Position numbers and translations under genes: made by a program. 64,000 nt of DNA, taken from Saprospiraceae bacterium. Its GTDB lineage: Bacteria > Bacteroidota > Bacteroidia > Chitinophagales > Saprospiraceae. The notes below the pieces were generated by a model. It worked only from the letters and a program-made list of their open reading frames with translations, was not told the DNA's origin and searched no databases. The stretch spans positions 55,486 through 119,485 of the forward strand of contig JADLHT010000038.1 of the NCBI GenBank assembly GCA_020848695.1. Direction: 5' to 3'. The first letter of the stretch is position 1; every line of letters begins with the position of its first letter. This document shows positions 36,347 through 46,119 of this stretch, one piece after another.

Positions 36347-37300
36347 ATGATCCGTTACTATGCAAAAACGAACGGATCTGTCCAGGAACTAAAGCAGCTG
36401 GAAGCTGCTACTTGGATTAACCTTTATCCGCCATTTGCGGAAGGGGAGCTGGAAGGGTTTGCAGGAATTTTAGGACTTGAAGCTGATTTTTTTACAGATC
36501 CGCTAGACTTAGAGGAAAGAGCCCGGTATGAGAGATTTGATGAAGCCAGGAGTATAATATTACATACTCCGGTGGTAAATGAAAGTGTAAAAGAAAACGA
36601 TGCCATTTATATTACAGTTCCACTAGGTATAATCTTATGTCAGAATAAGTTTATTACGGTCAGCCCTGTTGAAAATGCTGTAATTGAAAAATTTATGGAA
36701 TTTAAAGTCAAGAATTTTGATCCATCTAATGAGAAGCAATTTATATTACAGATTATGGAACAGAACGTCTTGCTTTTTTTGGAATTACTTAAAAAACTAA
36801 ACGTAAGACGTTCGCTTATTGAACAGGAATTATATAATTCGAGCAGATCAGAGGAGTTAAAGAGTTTGCTGAGAATTGAGAAAAGTTTGGTTTATTTTGT
36901 GAATTCTTTAAAAGGAAATGAATTGCTGAAAATTAAGATGAAGAGAATGAACTTTATTGGAATAAAAGACAATGAAGATCAGACAGAATGGTATGAGGAC
37001 ATTATCATTGATAACAATCAGGCAAGAGAAGTTGCTCAACTTTATACTAATATATTGAACGGAACTATGGAGGCGTACGCATCCATTATTTCCAATAACC
37101 TGAATAAATTTATTAATCGATTGACTGTGGTTACTGTAATACTCATGGTTCCAACACTCATTGCTAGTTTTTTCGGCATGAATGTAGATTTGCCATTTAA
37201 TATTCAAGATTCTGGGGCATCATTTTATTTGATTCTATTTTTATCCCTCGGAATAAGTTTGGGACTTGCTTGGTTTTTTAAGAGAAAGGATCTTTTTTAA
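36347..37300 (+). CDS. corA: CorA-family divalent-cation transporter
   Basis: 317 residues, the usual CorA length. A long acidic/helical cytoplasmic part (about 1-255) leads to two C-terminal membrane helices, with the diagnostic GMN in LIASFFGMNVDLPF between them, and the short basic tail FFKRKDLF. CorA pentamers import Mg2+ (also Co2+/Ni2+) down the membrane potential; the MPTLIASFFGMN context in the family is the selectivity filter. The start is ATG 36347, directly giving MIRYYAKTNGSVQEL. An AlkD-like gene follows 21 nt downstream on the same strand, so the two may share a transcript without an obvious functional link. Confidence 0.93.
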   Translation: MIRYYAKTNGSVQELKQLEAATWINLYPPFAEGELEGFAGILGLEADFFTDPLDLEERARYERFDEARSIILHTPVVNESVKENDAIYITVPLGIILCQNKFITVSPVENAVIEKFMEFKVKNFDPSNEKQFILQIMEQNVLLFLELLKKLNVRRSLIEQELYNSSRSEELKSLLRIEKSLVYFVNSLKGNELLKIKMKRMNFIGIKDNEDQTEWYEDIIIDNNQAREVAQLYTNILNGTMEAYASIISNNLNKFINRLTVVTVILMVPTLIASFFGMNVDLPFNIQDSGASFYLILFLSLGISLGLAWFFKRKDLF

Positions 37301-37321
37301 TAAGTACTACAATTTGAAATA

Positions 37322-38014
37322 TTGAAAATCTTGGATCGAAGAATAAATAAATTGTTTTATTCATTAAAGAATGATTTGAATGAGAACCGGGATGATGTTC
37401 GTGCAGAAGGAATGGCTGCGTATATGCGAAATCAATTTGTATATTATGGGATTTCGTCCCCTCAGAGAAAGGAAATTTGTAAAAAATATTTTACCGCAAA
37501 GTTGATTGATGATCAAAAGTCAATTCAAGAATTTGTCGAGTTGTGTTGGTCTCAAGATGAAAGAGAATGGAAATACATTGCATTGGATTTTAGTCTTAAG
37601 TACCTCCAGAGTTCAATGTTAGACCTTATTCCCTACTATGAAAAATTAGTAACCGATCAACCCTGGTGGGATACTGTCGATAGTATTGCTCCGAATATGT
37701 TGGGAAGATTATTGAAGGATGATTCCAATCTAAGACGATTGAAACAAAGAGAATGGATTGATTCCGATAATTTTTGGATCCAAAGGACAGCAATAATTCT
37801 TCAATTAATGTATAAGAAGGAAACTGATTTTGATATTCTCAAAGAACTCATATTAAGAAGAGCAAATAGCAAGGAATTCTTTGTGCAGAAAGCCATTGGT
37901 TGGTCTTTGCGTCAATACTCGAAGATCAATCCTAAAGCTGTCATTCATTTTGTTGATCGGAATACCCTTGCACCTTTAAGTAGGAGAGAAGCTTTGAAGC
38001 TGATTAAGGAGTGA
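37322..38014 (+). CDS. AlkD-like DNA alkylation repair protein
   Basis: 230 residues, all-helical HEAT-like repeats. The sequence AEGMAAYMRNQFVYYGISSPQRKEI and the later WWDTVDSIAPNMLG and FWIQRTAIILQL match the AlkD/DNA alkylation repair family. Family members excise N3- and N7-alkylated purines by a non-flipping mechanism; the conserved Trp and Asp of WWDTVD line the DNA-binding groove. The start appears to be TTG 37322; the first in-frame ATG (37412) would remove the first helix that the family needs. It probably follows corA on the same mRNA. The 800 bases behind it are non-coding as far as I can see. Confidence 0.85.
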   Translation: MKILDRRINKLFYSLKNDLNENRDDVRAEGMAAYMRNQFVYYGISSPQRKEICKKYFTAKLIDDQKSIQEFVELCWSQDEREWKYIALDFSLKYLQSSMLDLIPYYEKLVTDQPWWDTVDSIAPNMLGRLLKDDSNLRRLKQREWIDSDNFWIQRTAIILQLMYKKETDFDILKELILRRANSKEFFVQKAIGWSLRQYSKINPKAVIHFVDRNTLAPLSRREALKLIKE

Positions 38015-38759
38015 GGATGATAATATTATTTATCAAACTATGTGTCAAACGTAGTTAAAAGACTCTAGCAATTGATCACTTAGAAGCCTGAATTCTAGAA
38101 TGAAAAAGTAGTTTAATATTTTATTTTCAATAAATTTCAATTTTTCCATTCCAAATATTACAATTTACATTTATCATAACGGCTTAGTAATAAAAGAAGA
38201 TTTATTGAAACATATACCTATTTTTTAATTGACTTATCAAGGTTAGTTTATTTGTTTTATCCCTATCCGATTGAAGAATAAGCAGTAAGGGCAAGATTAT
38301 AAAGGGACTGAATTATTTGAGTAGGACTAGTTGTATAAATGGATATAAGGCTGTAGCAAAGTGTAAAAATCAGCAAGCCATATTTAGGTTTATTGCTCCT
38401 GGATATGGATAAGACCTTGGAATAAATAATCACATACTTTTTAATAATAATATTTAAGACTTTCATTTTAAATTAGAAAACGCATTGTGTATTCTCCTAA
38501 TATGTATAAGTCAGTTTGGAAATTGTATAACTTATTATTAATCTAGCACTTATTAAAGTTTTCCACAATATGTTAGTAAATTTTTAAACAATTCCTTGCA
38601 TGATACTTTACCTTTGATACTAGATATTATAATATTATTTAATATGTTTTTTAATTGTGAATTTTGATAATTTTTCTTGATTTTGATTTAATATCAGTGT
38701 TTTAAATATTAAATTAAAAAATATATTAAATTTTTTTATATATAATTTTGAAGATATCA
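38015..38759. other. long AT-rich intergenic region before nrdB
   Basis: About 745 bases. A 67-codon hydrophobic minus-strand frame (38263-38466) has no recognisable features and I do not call it. TACCTTTG at 38609-38616 and TAATTTTG at 38743-38750 match the -7 pattern but lack good -33 partners. From about 38620 the sequence is nearly all A/T. I looked for paired NrdR-type boxes and found no convincing one. Confidence 0.45.
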
Positions 38760-38767
38760 TACATTTG
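38760..38767 (+). promoter_or_regulatory. TAnnTTTG -7 box for nrdBA
   Basis: TACATTTG gives a predicted leader of about 45 nt before the nrdB ATG at 38815. The leader is the only GC-containing part of this region. Confidence 0.45.
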
Positions 38768-38814
38768 TGACCTCTTCACTGAAGCCAAACCTTACCACAT
38801 AATTAAAATCAAAA

Positions 38815-39792
38815 ATGAACCACAATCTGGAACCTATTCTCGTCGAAAATCCCAACAGATTTGTCCTTTTTCCCATTCAGCACAATGATATCTGGGAAAT
38901 CTATAAAAAGTCTGAAGCAAATTTTTGGACGGCAGAAGAAATTGATCTCGTTCCGGATTTGGAAGATTGGAGTAATAAGTTAAATGACAATGAAAGACAT
39001 TTCATCAAACACGTTTTAGCCTTTTTTGCAGCAAGTGACGGAATTGTCAATGAAAACCTTGCAGAGAATATGCTTCGTTCTGTACAATATACAGAAGCAA
39101 AGTTTTTCTATGGTTTTCAGATTATGATGGAGAATATCCATTCTGAGACTTATTCGCTTTTAATTGATTCCTATATTAAAGATAATAAGGAGAAAGATTA
39201 TTTATTCAATGCAATAGACAATCTTCCCTGCGTGAAAAAGAAAGCAGACTGGGCAATGCGTTGGATTAACCAGGGTACTTTTGTTGAACAATTGCTGGCA
39301 TTTGCAGCAGTGGAAGGCATATTTTTCAGTGGTTCATTTTGTTCAATTTTCTGGTTAAAGAAAAGGGGACTGATGCCTGGATTAAGTTTTTCCAACGAAT
39401 TGATCTCACGAGATGAAGGTATGCATTGTGATTTTGCTTGCTTGCTTTATAATAAACATATAGTCCATAAACTTCCTAAAGAAAAAGTTCAGGAACTGAT
39501 TAGTGAGGCAGTGGAGATTGAGAAAGAATTTATTACAGATGCAATACCGGTTGCGCTTATTGGGATGAATTCGGAACTAATGTGTCAATACATCGAATTT
39601 ATCGCAGATCGACTGCTTGTGGCATTGGGTAATCAAAAAATATATAATAAGGAGAATCCATTTGATTGGATGGATCTCATAAGTATACAAGGTAAAACCA
39701 ATTTCTTTGAAAAGAAGGTAGGTGAATATCAAAAGGCCGGTGTAAACCAACCGGCTCAAGGTAAAATTTTCACCTTAACAGAAGAGTTTTAA
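38815..39792 (+). CDS. nrdB: class Ia ribonucleotide reductase, small (radical) subunit
   Basis: 325 residues. NrdB holds the diferric-tyrosyl radical that starts deoxynucleotide synthesis. The ferritin-like core reads [34 protein letters not shown] and [18 protein letters not shown], carrying the iron-ligand Glu/His residues and the radical Tyr of SETYSLL. These stretches are strikingly close to eukaryotic R2 (MENIHSEMYSLLIDTYI), as is typical for Bacteroidota. The C-terminus ([15 protein letters not shown]) is the tail that docks into the large subunit. nrdA follows after 43 nt, forming an nrdBA operon. Confidence 0.96.
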   Translation: MNHNLEPILVENPNRFVLFPIQHNDIWEIYKKSEANFWTAEEIDLVPDLEDWSNKLNDNERHFIKHVLAFFAASDGIVNENLAENMLRSVQYTEAKFFYGFQIMMENIHSETYSLLIDSYIKDNKEKDYLFNAIDNLPCVKKKADWAMRWINQGTFVEQLLAFAAVEGIFFSGSFCSIFWLKKRGLMPGLSFSNELISRDEGMHCDFACLLYNKHIVHKLPKEKVQELISEAVEIEKEFITDAIPVALIGMNSELMCQYIEFIADRLLVALGNQKIYNKENPFDWMDLISIQGKTNFFEKKVGEYQKAGVNQPAQGKIFTLTEEF

Positions 39793-39835
39793 GCACTTTT
39801 TTTTTCAAATTTTAACCTTCTAACTCAAAGTAATA

Positions 39836-42286
39836 ATGATGCAAGTTGTCAAGCGTAATGGTAAGAATGAAAGCGTAAGCTTTGATAAGATCACAGCTAG
39901 AATTAAAAAACTCTGTTATGGACTAGATCCAAACTTTGTAGATTCTATTCACATTTCTCAAAAAGTAATTCAGGGTCTATACAATAACGTTACTACCTCT
40001 GAATTGGATAATCTGGCAGCTGAAACAGCCGCTTCTTTAGCAGCAGTTCATCCGGATTATGCAATTCTAGCCGCACGAATTGCAGTCTCCAATCTACATA
40101 AAAATACCAATAAGTCGTTTTCAGAAACCATGGAAGCGCTTTATGATTATATTGATCCATTAACCCAACAAAAAGCAGGTCTTATTGCTGATGAAACCAT
40201 AGAGGTCATCCGTCAAAACGCCGATTTACTAGACTCCGCCATCATTTATGATCGCGATTATAGCTTTGATTATTTTGGATTTAAAACCCTGGAGAGATCC
40301 TATTTATTGCGCATGAATAAGAAGGTGGTAGAACGACCACAACACTTGTTAATGCGTGCAGCAGTTGGAATTCATGGAAATAATATTCAGGCAGCAATAG
40401 AAACTTATCAGCTGATGTCTGAGAAATGGTTCATACATGCTACTCCAACCTTATTTAATGCCGGCACACCAAAACCTCAACTTTCTTCATGCTTTCTATT
40501 AAGTATGACAGAAGATTCAATTCCCGGAATTTTTGAAACATTGAGTCGATGTGCAAAAATTTCTCAAGCTGCCGGAGGTATAGGTTTAAGTATTCATAAT
40601 GTGAGAGCAAAAGGTTCATATATCAAAGGAACGGGAGGAACAAGTAACGGAATAGTTCCAATGATGCGTGTATTTAACGATACCGCACGCTACGTAGATC
40701 AGGGAGGAGGAAAAAGAAAAGGCGCATTCGCAATTTATCTTGAACCATGGCATGCCGATATTGAGGATTTTCTGGAATTGAAAAAGAATCATGGTAAAGA
40801 AGAGATGAGAGCTAGAGATCTTTTTTATGCAATGTGGATTCCGGATCTGTTCATGGAAAGAGTTAAAGAAGATTCTGATTGGTCACTTTTTTGCCCCAAT
40901 GAAGCACCCGGTTTATGTGAAACTTACGGTGAGGATTTTGTGAAGCTATATACAAAATATGAGCAAGAAGGAAAAGCAAGAAAAAAAATTAAAGCACAGG
41001 AATTATGGTTTGCTATTCTTGAATCACAAATAGAAACCGGAACTCCGTATATTCTATATAAAGATGCTGCAAATCAAAAATCCAATCAAAAGAATTTGGG
41101 TACAATTCGTTCTTCAAATTTGTGCACTGAAATAATTGAATACACTTCACCGGATGAGGTTGCAGTGTGTAATCTAGCCTCCATTTCACTACCGAAATAT
41201 GTAAGTAAAGGAGAATTTGATTTCAATAAATTAGAAGAAGTAACAGCAGTTATTACCAGAAATCTCAACCGAATTATTGATATAAACTATTATCCGATTC
41301 AGGAAGCTCAAAATTCAAATTTCAGACATCGACCGATTGGAATTGGTGTACAGGGATTGGCAGATGCATTTATTATGATGAGAATGCCATTTGATTCAGA
41401 TGAGGCCAAAGAATTAAATAAGAAAATTTTTGAAACCATTTATTACGCAGCTGTTAAAGCATCTTGCGAGCTGGCAAAAGAGCTAGGTGCATATCAGACT
41501 TTCAATGGTTCGCCGATGAGCCAAGGAATTATGCAGTTTGATATGTGGAATATTGTTCCTACACCAGGAAGATATGATTGGGATTCCTTGAAACAAGAGG
41601 TGATTAATTATGGTATTCGAAATAGTCTCTTGTTGGCCCCGATGCCGACTGCATCTACTTCCCAGATATTGGGAAATAATGAATGCTTTGAACCTTATAC
41701 TTCTAATTTCTACACCCGGAGAACCTTATCGGGAGAATACATGGTTATTAATAAGCATTTACTTGATGATCTAATCAAATTAGGATTATGGAATAAGGAA
41801 ATGAAGGAAAACCTTATGGCAAATAATGGTTCTATTCAAAATATTCCTGGGATACCCCAGGAATTAAAAGATCTGTATAAAACTGCCTGGGAGCTTTCTC
41901 AAAAAGCATTGATCGATATGAGTGCAGACAGAGGAGCTTTTATCTGTCAATCTCAGAGTTTGAATTTATTCATGGAGAACGCAACTTTTGGAAAACTTTC
42001 CTCCATGCATTTTTATTCATGGCAAGCAGGATTAAAAACCGGTATGTACTACTTGCGTACCAAAGCTGCTGTTGATCCAATAAAATTTACTTTAAGCGAA
42101 AAGCATCAACGAAAATTTGTAGATCATTCTACAATAGATGAAATTATAGAGGTCATCCCAACGACCACCGTTAATCAACCACAGACTGCATCCATCGCCA
42201 ATGAAATGTTACAATCCAATCCAACTGAAGTGCCAGAAGGTTGGACTTGCAGCATGGAAGATGGATGCGTAATGTGTGGGAGTTGA
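39836..42286 (+). CDS. nrdA: class Ia ribonucleotide reductase, large (catalytic) subunit
   Basis: 816 residues. An N-terminal ATP-cone (about 1-90, [20 protein letters not shown]) gives allosteric activity control. The catalytic barrel has the redox Cys in [11 protein letters not shown] (near 218), the thiyl Cys in [10 protein letters not shown] and its partner in [10 protein letters not shown], and [23 protein letters not shown]. The C-terminal [16 protein letters not shown] carries the CxxC pair that is re-reduced by thioredoxin or glutaredoxin. Length and motifs follow the eukaryotic/viral RRM1 type. Two adjacent ATG codons (39836, 39839) are possible starts. Downstream is the decayed region described below. 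Confidence 0.96.
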   Translation: MMQVVKRNGKNESVSFDKITARIKKLCYGLDPNFVDSIHISQKVIQGLYNNVTTSELDNLAAETAASLAAVHPDYAILAARIAVSNLHKNTNKSFSETMEALYDYIDPLTQQKAGLIADETIEVIRQNADLLDSAIIYDRDYSFDYFGFKTLERSYLLRMNKKVVERPQHLLMRAAVGIHGNNIQAAIETYQLMSEKWFIHATPTLFNAGTPKPQLSSCFLLSMTEDSIPGIFETLSRCAKISQAAGGIGLSIHNVRAKGSYIKGTGGTSNGIVPMMRVFNDTARYVDQGGGKRKGAFAIYLEPWHADIEDFLELKKNHGKEEMRARDLFYAMWIPDLFMERVKEDSDWSLFCPNEAPGLCETYGEDFVKLYTKYEQEGKARKKIKAQELWFAILESQIETGTPYILYKDAANQKSNQKNLGTIRSSNLCTEIIEYTSPDEVAVCNLASISLPKYVSKGEFDFNKLEEVTAVITRNLNRIIDINYYPIQEAQNSNFRHRPIGIGVQGLADAFIMMRMPFDSDEAKELNKKIFETIYYAAVKASCELAKELGAYQTFNGSPMSQGIMQFDMWNIVPTPGRYDWDSLKQEVINYGIRNSLLLAPMPTASTSQILGNNECFEPYTSNFYTRRTLSGEYMVINKHLLDDLIKLGLWNKEMKENLMANNGSIQNIPGIPQELKDLYKTAWELSQKALIDMSADRGAFICQSQSLNLFMENATFGKLSSMHFYSWQAGLKTGMYYLRTKAAVDPIKFTLSEKHQRKFVDHSTIDEIIEVIPTTTVNQPQTASIANEMLQSNPTEVPEGWTCSMEDGCVMCGS

Positions 42287-42314
42287 TGAATTTAAAAACT
42301 GATTTTAGAATTTG

Positions 42315-42345
42315 TGGCTTATTGATATTTAAAAAAGCCATTATT
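42315..42345 (+). terminator. possible terminator after nrdA
   Basis: TGGCTT (42315-42320) pairs with AAGCCA (42335-42340) around a 14-nt loop and is followed by a T-rich run. The stem is short and the call weak. Confidence 0.35.
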
Positions 42346-42369
42346 CTTTTAAAGCTTAAACTTTATTTG

Positions 42370-42572
42370 TTAGGCTCTAAACACCGCCTTTCTTTTTTCA
42401 AAGAATGCACTTATTCCTTTCCTGGCTTCATCAGTTACCATTGTTTCACCAAATAGTCTAGCTTCATATTCCATTCCATCATTTTTAGAATAGTACGCAT
42501 TTACAGCTTTTATAGATTGAGAGATTGCCTAAGGGATTTTCTCTGCGATTTTTTCAATAAGATGCTATTTTA
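42370..42572 (-). pseudogene. 3' fragment of an enoyl-CoA hydratase gene
   Basis: Read on the minus strand, the fragment encodes LIEKIAEKIP, an in-frame stop, then AISQSIKAVNAYYSKNDGME onward to KRKAVFRA and a stop at 42370-42372. This matches the last ~65 residues of the intact enoyl-CoA hydratase at 49189-49959, where the stop is Tyr (TAC to TAG). Only the C-terminal quarter is present and it has no start, so it cannot be functional. Bases 42377-42534 differ from the intact gene at only three of 158 positions, whereas the ~35 bases beyond them are clearly more diverged. Confidence 0.9.
42377..42534. repeat. 158-nt direct repeat, left copy
   Basis: Same orientation as 49199-49356; by hand alignment three substitutions and no gaps over 158 nt. 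The two copies bound about 6.7 kb of accessory DNA. Confidence 0.93.
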
Positions 42573-42852
42573 CAAAATATACAATATTCTTAAAGCTATT
42601 AGTAGGAGCTCCGTGTAATACAAAATATCCATTTTCGTTAGTTAATGTTGCAGTTTGAATCGGATCACCTCAATTCTGATAGAATCGCTTTCCAATCTTT
42701 GACGAGTAGCAATATCATATAGATCATCTTTAAGTACATTCGGTCGGACCTACAGGGATTGAACCTGAGATCTTGAGAAACACAATGCCTTCAAGAAGCT
42801 TAGGTACATTGCATTTTTCATCAAAACACATTCCATAATCTGATGTAATGGT
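42573..42852 (-). pseudogene. decayed C-terminal gene remnant, carboxypeptidase-regulatory-like
   Basis: On the minus strand three frames join into a coherent protein piece: TITSDYGMCFDEKCNVPKLL then EGIVFLKISGSIPVGPTE, a frameshift near 42735, DLYDIATRQRLESDSIRIE, a second frameshift near 42665, and GDPIQTATLTNENGYFVLHG to a stop at about 42573. The run TATLTNENGYFVL resembles the second half of a carboxypeptidase-regulatory/CNA-B-like beta-sandwich, often found in Bacteroidota lipoproteins. No start or signal peptide remains and no parent gene is in the window. A stretch at 42742-42770 mimics a tRNA 3' end, but it lies inside this coding trace. Confidence 0.6.
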
Positions 42853-43126
42853 TCAATAATTTATCATTGTAATTTTAAAGAATGCATAAAGTAAAACCAT
42901 GAACAATGATTTTATAATGGTTTTCACTGAATTTTTATAAAAAGAGAAATTTTTTTTATCCAATCAATTATTTGTTTTAGATTTGAATCTAATAAAGATT
43001 CCATGAAGTAGAATTTAAACATTATACATAAAGATGTAACAATTAAATTTTTTCATATGTTTTCAATTAAAAATCTCCCCAATGAACTTAGAAATTATTT
43101 TCTAAGTAGAAGAGCATCATATATAT

Positions 43127-46108
43127 ATGATAGTTGTAATGAGTTCAATATTACCGTTAAAGTCGCAATCTGGGTTTATCTGTGAGACGGAACCTAATAA
43201 TTTAATTTTTAGTCCAGCAGACTGCGAGGCTGGCTCACAGAAATGTGTTAAGATCAAATTTCACTTTATGAATAATTCTGGTGGAAGTTTGAACCAACCA
43301 AACGATATTTTATTTCGTGATTTGCTTAATTATTTTAATTCTGTGTTTCAATCAGGAAATATTCATTTTTCAACAGGAAATGAGTGTGTTCATGTTGGTA
43401 CAACTGATCCAAGTCTAGTTGCCAAACCAACTTCATCTAATCCCAATTCAGTCTATTCTCATTTTTTTGATTCAAACGGACAACCAGTTAATGACCCAGA
43501 CTTTGGATATGATCCTAATGCTTTAAATATTTATATATTTCAAGTTCAATTGTTTCAAGGTGGAGCAACTGTACAACATCCAGATCCAATGAAGTTATTT
43601 AATGTAGTCTATGGTATACCAGATCAAACTACTTTAGCTCATGAAATTGGCCATGCACTAGGAATGAAACACACTTATGACGCCTTTTCCAATTCTAATG
43701 ATCCATTATTACCTGAGAATCAATGGGAGTGTAAGCATAATAGTGTGAACTCTAATTGGGCTACAACAGGTGATCGACTAGAGGACACAGGCCCAGACCC
43801 TTGGTTAATGGATCTGGATGGTATTGGTCAACCTGATAATCATAAATGGGTAACTGGATGTAAGGTAAATATTCCTAATACTATAAAAGATAAATGTGAT
43901 TCTAACAATGATGAATTATGGAATATTCCGTTCGACAATATTATGAGTGCATACCAAGCTAGTTGTAAAGTAAGATTTAGCCCATGTCAATTAAGAGTAG
44001 CAAGTGATTATCTCTCAACTTCAGATGGGGCAGCATTAACTCTTGACTGTTCCATTGATCCAAGCTTTCAAACTTGTGCTGATATAACGATAAGTACTCC
44101 AACTGTCTGGAGCAATCTAGTTAAGGAAATGTGCAAAGATCAAAAAATAATAATCTCTGGAACTGGTACTTTGATTGTTGATAATTCAAAAATTACTTCG
44201 AAAATTTTAAATTCTAATTGTCCAGATCTTAAAGGAAATTGGGATGGAATTTATATAGAAGATCCTGTAGTAAATTCAGGTCCATTCTTACCTCCATTTC
44301 CTCCTCCTTCCACTTCAGTAGTTAACTTATCTATAATCAATAACTCTATTATGGAATACTCAAATAGTGGAATTCAAGCTCCGAATGGCAATGGAGGTAT
44401 TTGTATATTTGATAGTAAACTAAGAGAGAATCAAATGGCTATTTATGCAGCACAAGGCTCAGCTTCTTCATCCGATCTCATTCTCATTGGTAATAGTGAA
44501 ATTACAAATACTGCAATTAATCCAAAGGAAGTAATGATTAAAGTTTTTGGAGTTGATCTTTATATTGATCAATCAATATTAAAGCACAAAAAATTAGAAT
44601 CAAATTCACGAACTTGTATCAAGTCAATGGATAATTTTGTCAATATATCAAACATTACTGAAATTAATGGATTTGGAATTGGAATTGATAATAATGTAGG
44701 TGGAAGTTCTGGCCAAATGGGCCTTAATATTTATGATTCAAGAATTGATTGTCAGATTGAATCAATTCGTAATACGGATGGATTTATTAATGCTGAGTAT
44801 AATTTTATTAGAGGAGATGTAAACAATTATGGCATATCTTTTGGTCATTGGAGAGGCAATAACTTTCAAAGTGACATAAATCTAATAAATCCTACTGAAT
44901 CACAGACAATTGAAGAAAATAGATTTCATCAAAAACAACTATATCTTCAGGGAGATCAAAGTCTAACAGATGCCCGATGCAATAGCTGGCGGGCACCTCT
45001 TCCATTTAATACTGCTGTTAGTGGAAGCAGCATTCCAAGAATAATGAGTGAATGGGGAACTGTAGATATTGCTTCAGGAAATATTCATGTCAATTCAGGA
45101 TCTGCACCTATAATGACGCTTACAGCTGGAAATCAAATTGCTAACTGGCACAGAACTAATTTGCTAAACACTGTGTTTAATTATCAAGGCGATTTCGAAC
45201 AGAATAGAAATGCATCAAATAATCATTCTTGTGAACATGATGTTTTTCCATCTTCCTTTACTTCGGGATCAGGAACTCAAGTAGCTAATCCTTATTCAGA
45301 CAGCTATAATAACAGTATCTGGCAGAATTGTAATACGGAATATAGTAATCTTTCTACACAGATTGCTAACGCTAGTCCTGAAGCTACTCCAGCTTTAATT
45401 GCTGCAAGAGAAAGGACTGAAGTATGTATGGGACAGGCTGCCTTGAGAGCTATAATACATCTAGACGCTAATCAGAATGCTAGCAGCTATACTACCTGGC
45501 TTAGTAGAACTGATCCAATAATTCTTCAAAGGTCACAGATATTGTCTCTGTTAAAGTCTAATGAATTAGAAGATCTAATACTTTATCTCAACAGTTTGAA
45601 TCCTTCTATATCGAATGTAGATGATCTAGACAATTTTATAGTTGCCATTGAATGGATGAAGACAGCACAAGATAATAATAAGGATATTAGGAATCTTAGT
45701 ATTGAAGATCAATCAACCTTAGCGGATATGGCAAGAATAAGTTATGGCGATTATACAGAAGTATTAAGAAGCTTTATGAACATTGTATATGACATAAAAA
45801 TCGATCACCCAATCTTGTATAATTCGAACCTTGTACAGTCTAAATCAACAATACCATCTGCAGTCTCAGCTTCTATGAATGCAGAAATAATAGATGAAAG
45901 ATGTATTGGCCTTAGAATATCAGAGACTATGGATGAAAGATATTGTATAAAAATATATAATACTCAAGGGCAAGCTGTTCATTCATCTGTACTTAGTGAT
46001 TTATCTCGATATTGTATTGAGGTTGATCTACTACCAGGAATTTACTTTTTTCAAGTATTAAATTCCCAAGAGAATATTATTCAATATTCAAAGCTTTATA
46101 TTAAATAA
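43127..46108 (+). CDS. secreted M43-type (pappalysin-like) metalloprotease with T9SS C-terminus
   Basis: 993 residues. The zinc site is HEIGHALGMKH (near 172-182), the extended HExxHxxGxxH of metzincins, with the Met-turn in NIMSAYQAS near residue 273. The catalytic domain spans about 40-300 and is closest to the M43 pappalysin/cytophagalysin type. The middle (about 330-680) is rich in short Asn/Ser/Ile strands and may be a right-handed beta-helix. The last ~80 residues (CIKIYNTQGQAVHSS, GIYFFQVLNS) are a type A T9SS sorting domain. The N-terminus is odd: MIVVMSSILPLKSQSG has no basic start and only a short hydrophobic run, and an in-frame stop lies at 43103, so a normal signal peptide is missing. 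The next gene follows after 11 nt. Confidence 0.82.
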   Translation: MIVVMSSILPLKSQSGFICETEPNNLIFSPADCEAGSQKCVKIKFHFMNNSGGSLNQPNDILFRDLLNYFNSVFQSGNIHFSTGNECVHVGTTDPSLVAKPTSSNPNSVYSHFFDSNGQPVNDPDFGYDPNALNIYIFQVQLFQGGATVQHPDPMKLFNVVYGIPDQTTLAHEIGHALGMKHTYDAFSNSNDPLLPENQWECKHNSVNSNWATTGDRLEDTGPDPWLMDLDGIGQPDNHKWVTGCKVNIPNTIKDKCDSNNDELWNIPFDNIMSAYQASCKVRFSPCQLRVASDYLSTSDGAALTLDCSIDPSFQTCADITISTPTVWSNLVKEMCKDQKIIISGTGTLIVDNSKITSKILNSNCPDLKGNWDGIYIEDPVVNSGPFLPPFPPPSTSVVNLSIINNSIMEYSNSGIQAPNGNGGICIFDSKLRENQMAIYAAQGSASSSDLILIGNSEITNTAINPKEVMIKVFGVDLYIDQSILKHKKLESNSRTCIKSMDNFVNISNITEINGFGIGIDNNVGGSSGQMGLNIYDSRIDCQIESIRNTDGFINAEYNFIRGDVNNYGISFGHWRGNNFQSDINLINPTESQTIEENRFHQKQLYLQGDQSLTDARCNSWRAPLPFNTAVSGSSIPRIMSEWGTVDIASGNIHVNSGSAPIMTLTAGNQIANWHRTNLLNTVFNYQGDFEQNRNASNNHSCEHDVFPSSFTSGSGTQVANPYSDSYNNSIWQNCNTEYSNLSTQIANASPEATPALIAARERTEVCMGQAALRAIIHLDANQNASSYTTWLSRTDPIILQRSQILSLLKSNELEDLILYLNSLNPSISNVDDLDNFIVAIEWMKTAQDNNKDIRNLSIEDQSTLADMARISYGDYTEVLRSFMNIVYDIKIDHPILYNSNLVQSKSTIPSAVSASMNAEIIDERCIGLRISETMDERYCIKIYNTQGQAVHSSVLSDLSRYCIEVDLLPGIYFFQVLNSQENIIQYSKLYIK

Positions 46109-46119
46109 TGAATTCATAA

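Noticed and set aside
38263..38466. 67-codon hydrophobic minus-strand frame upstream of nrdB
   Set aside because: Short, in AT-rich DNA where such frames arise by chance, and without a promoter box or recognisable family.
38561..38582. NrdR-box-like sequence before nrdB (CACAATATGTTAG)
   Set aside because: The spacing of the conserved C and G is off by one and no second box was found at the expected distance.
42742..42770. A tRNA 3'-end-like T-arm (GGTTCAATCCC on the minus strand) that might be an integration site
   Set aside because: No anticodon arm or matching acceptor strand is upstream, one T-stem pair fails, and the same bases fit the coding trace SGSIPVGPTE of the neighbouring gene remnant.
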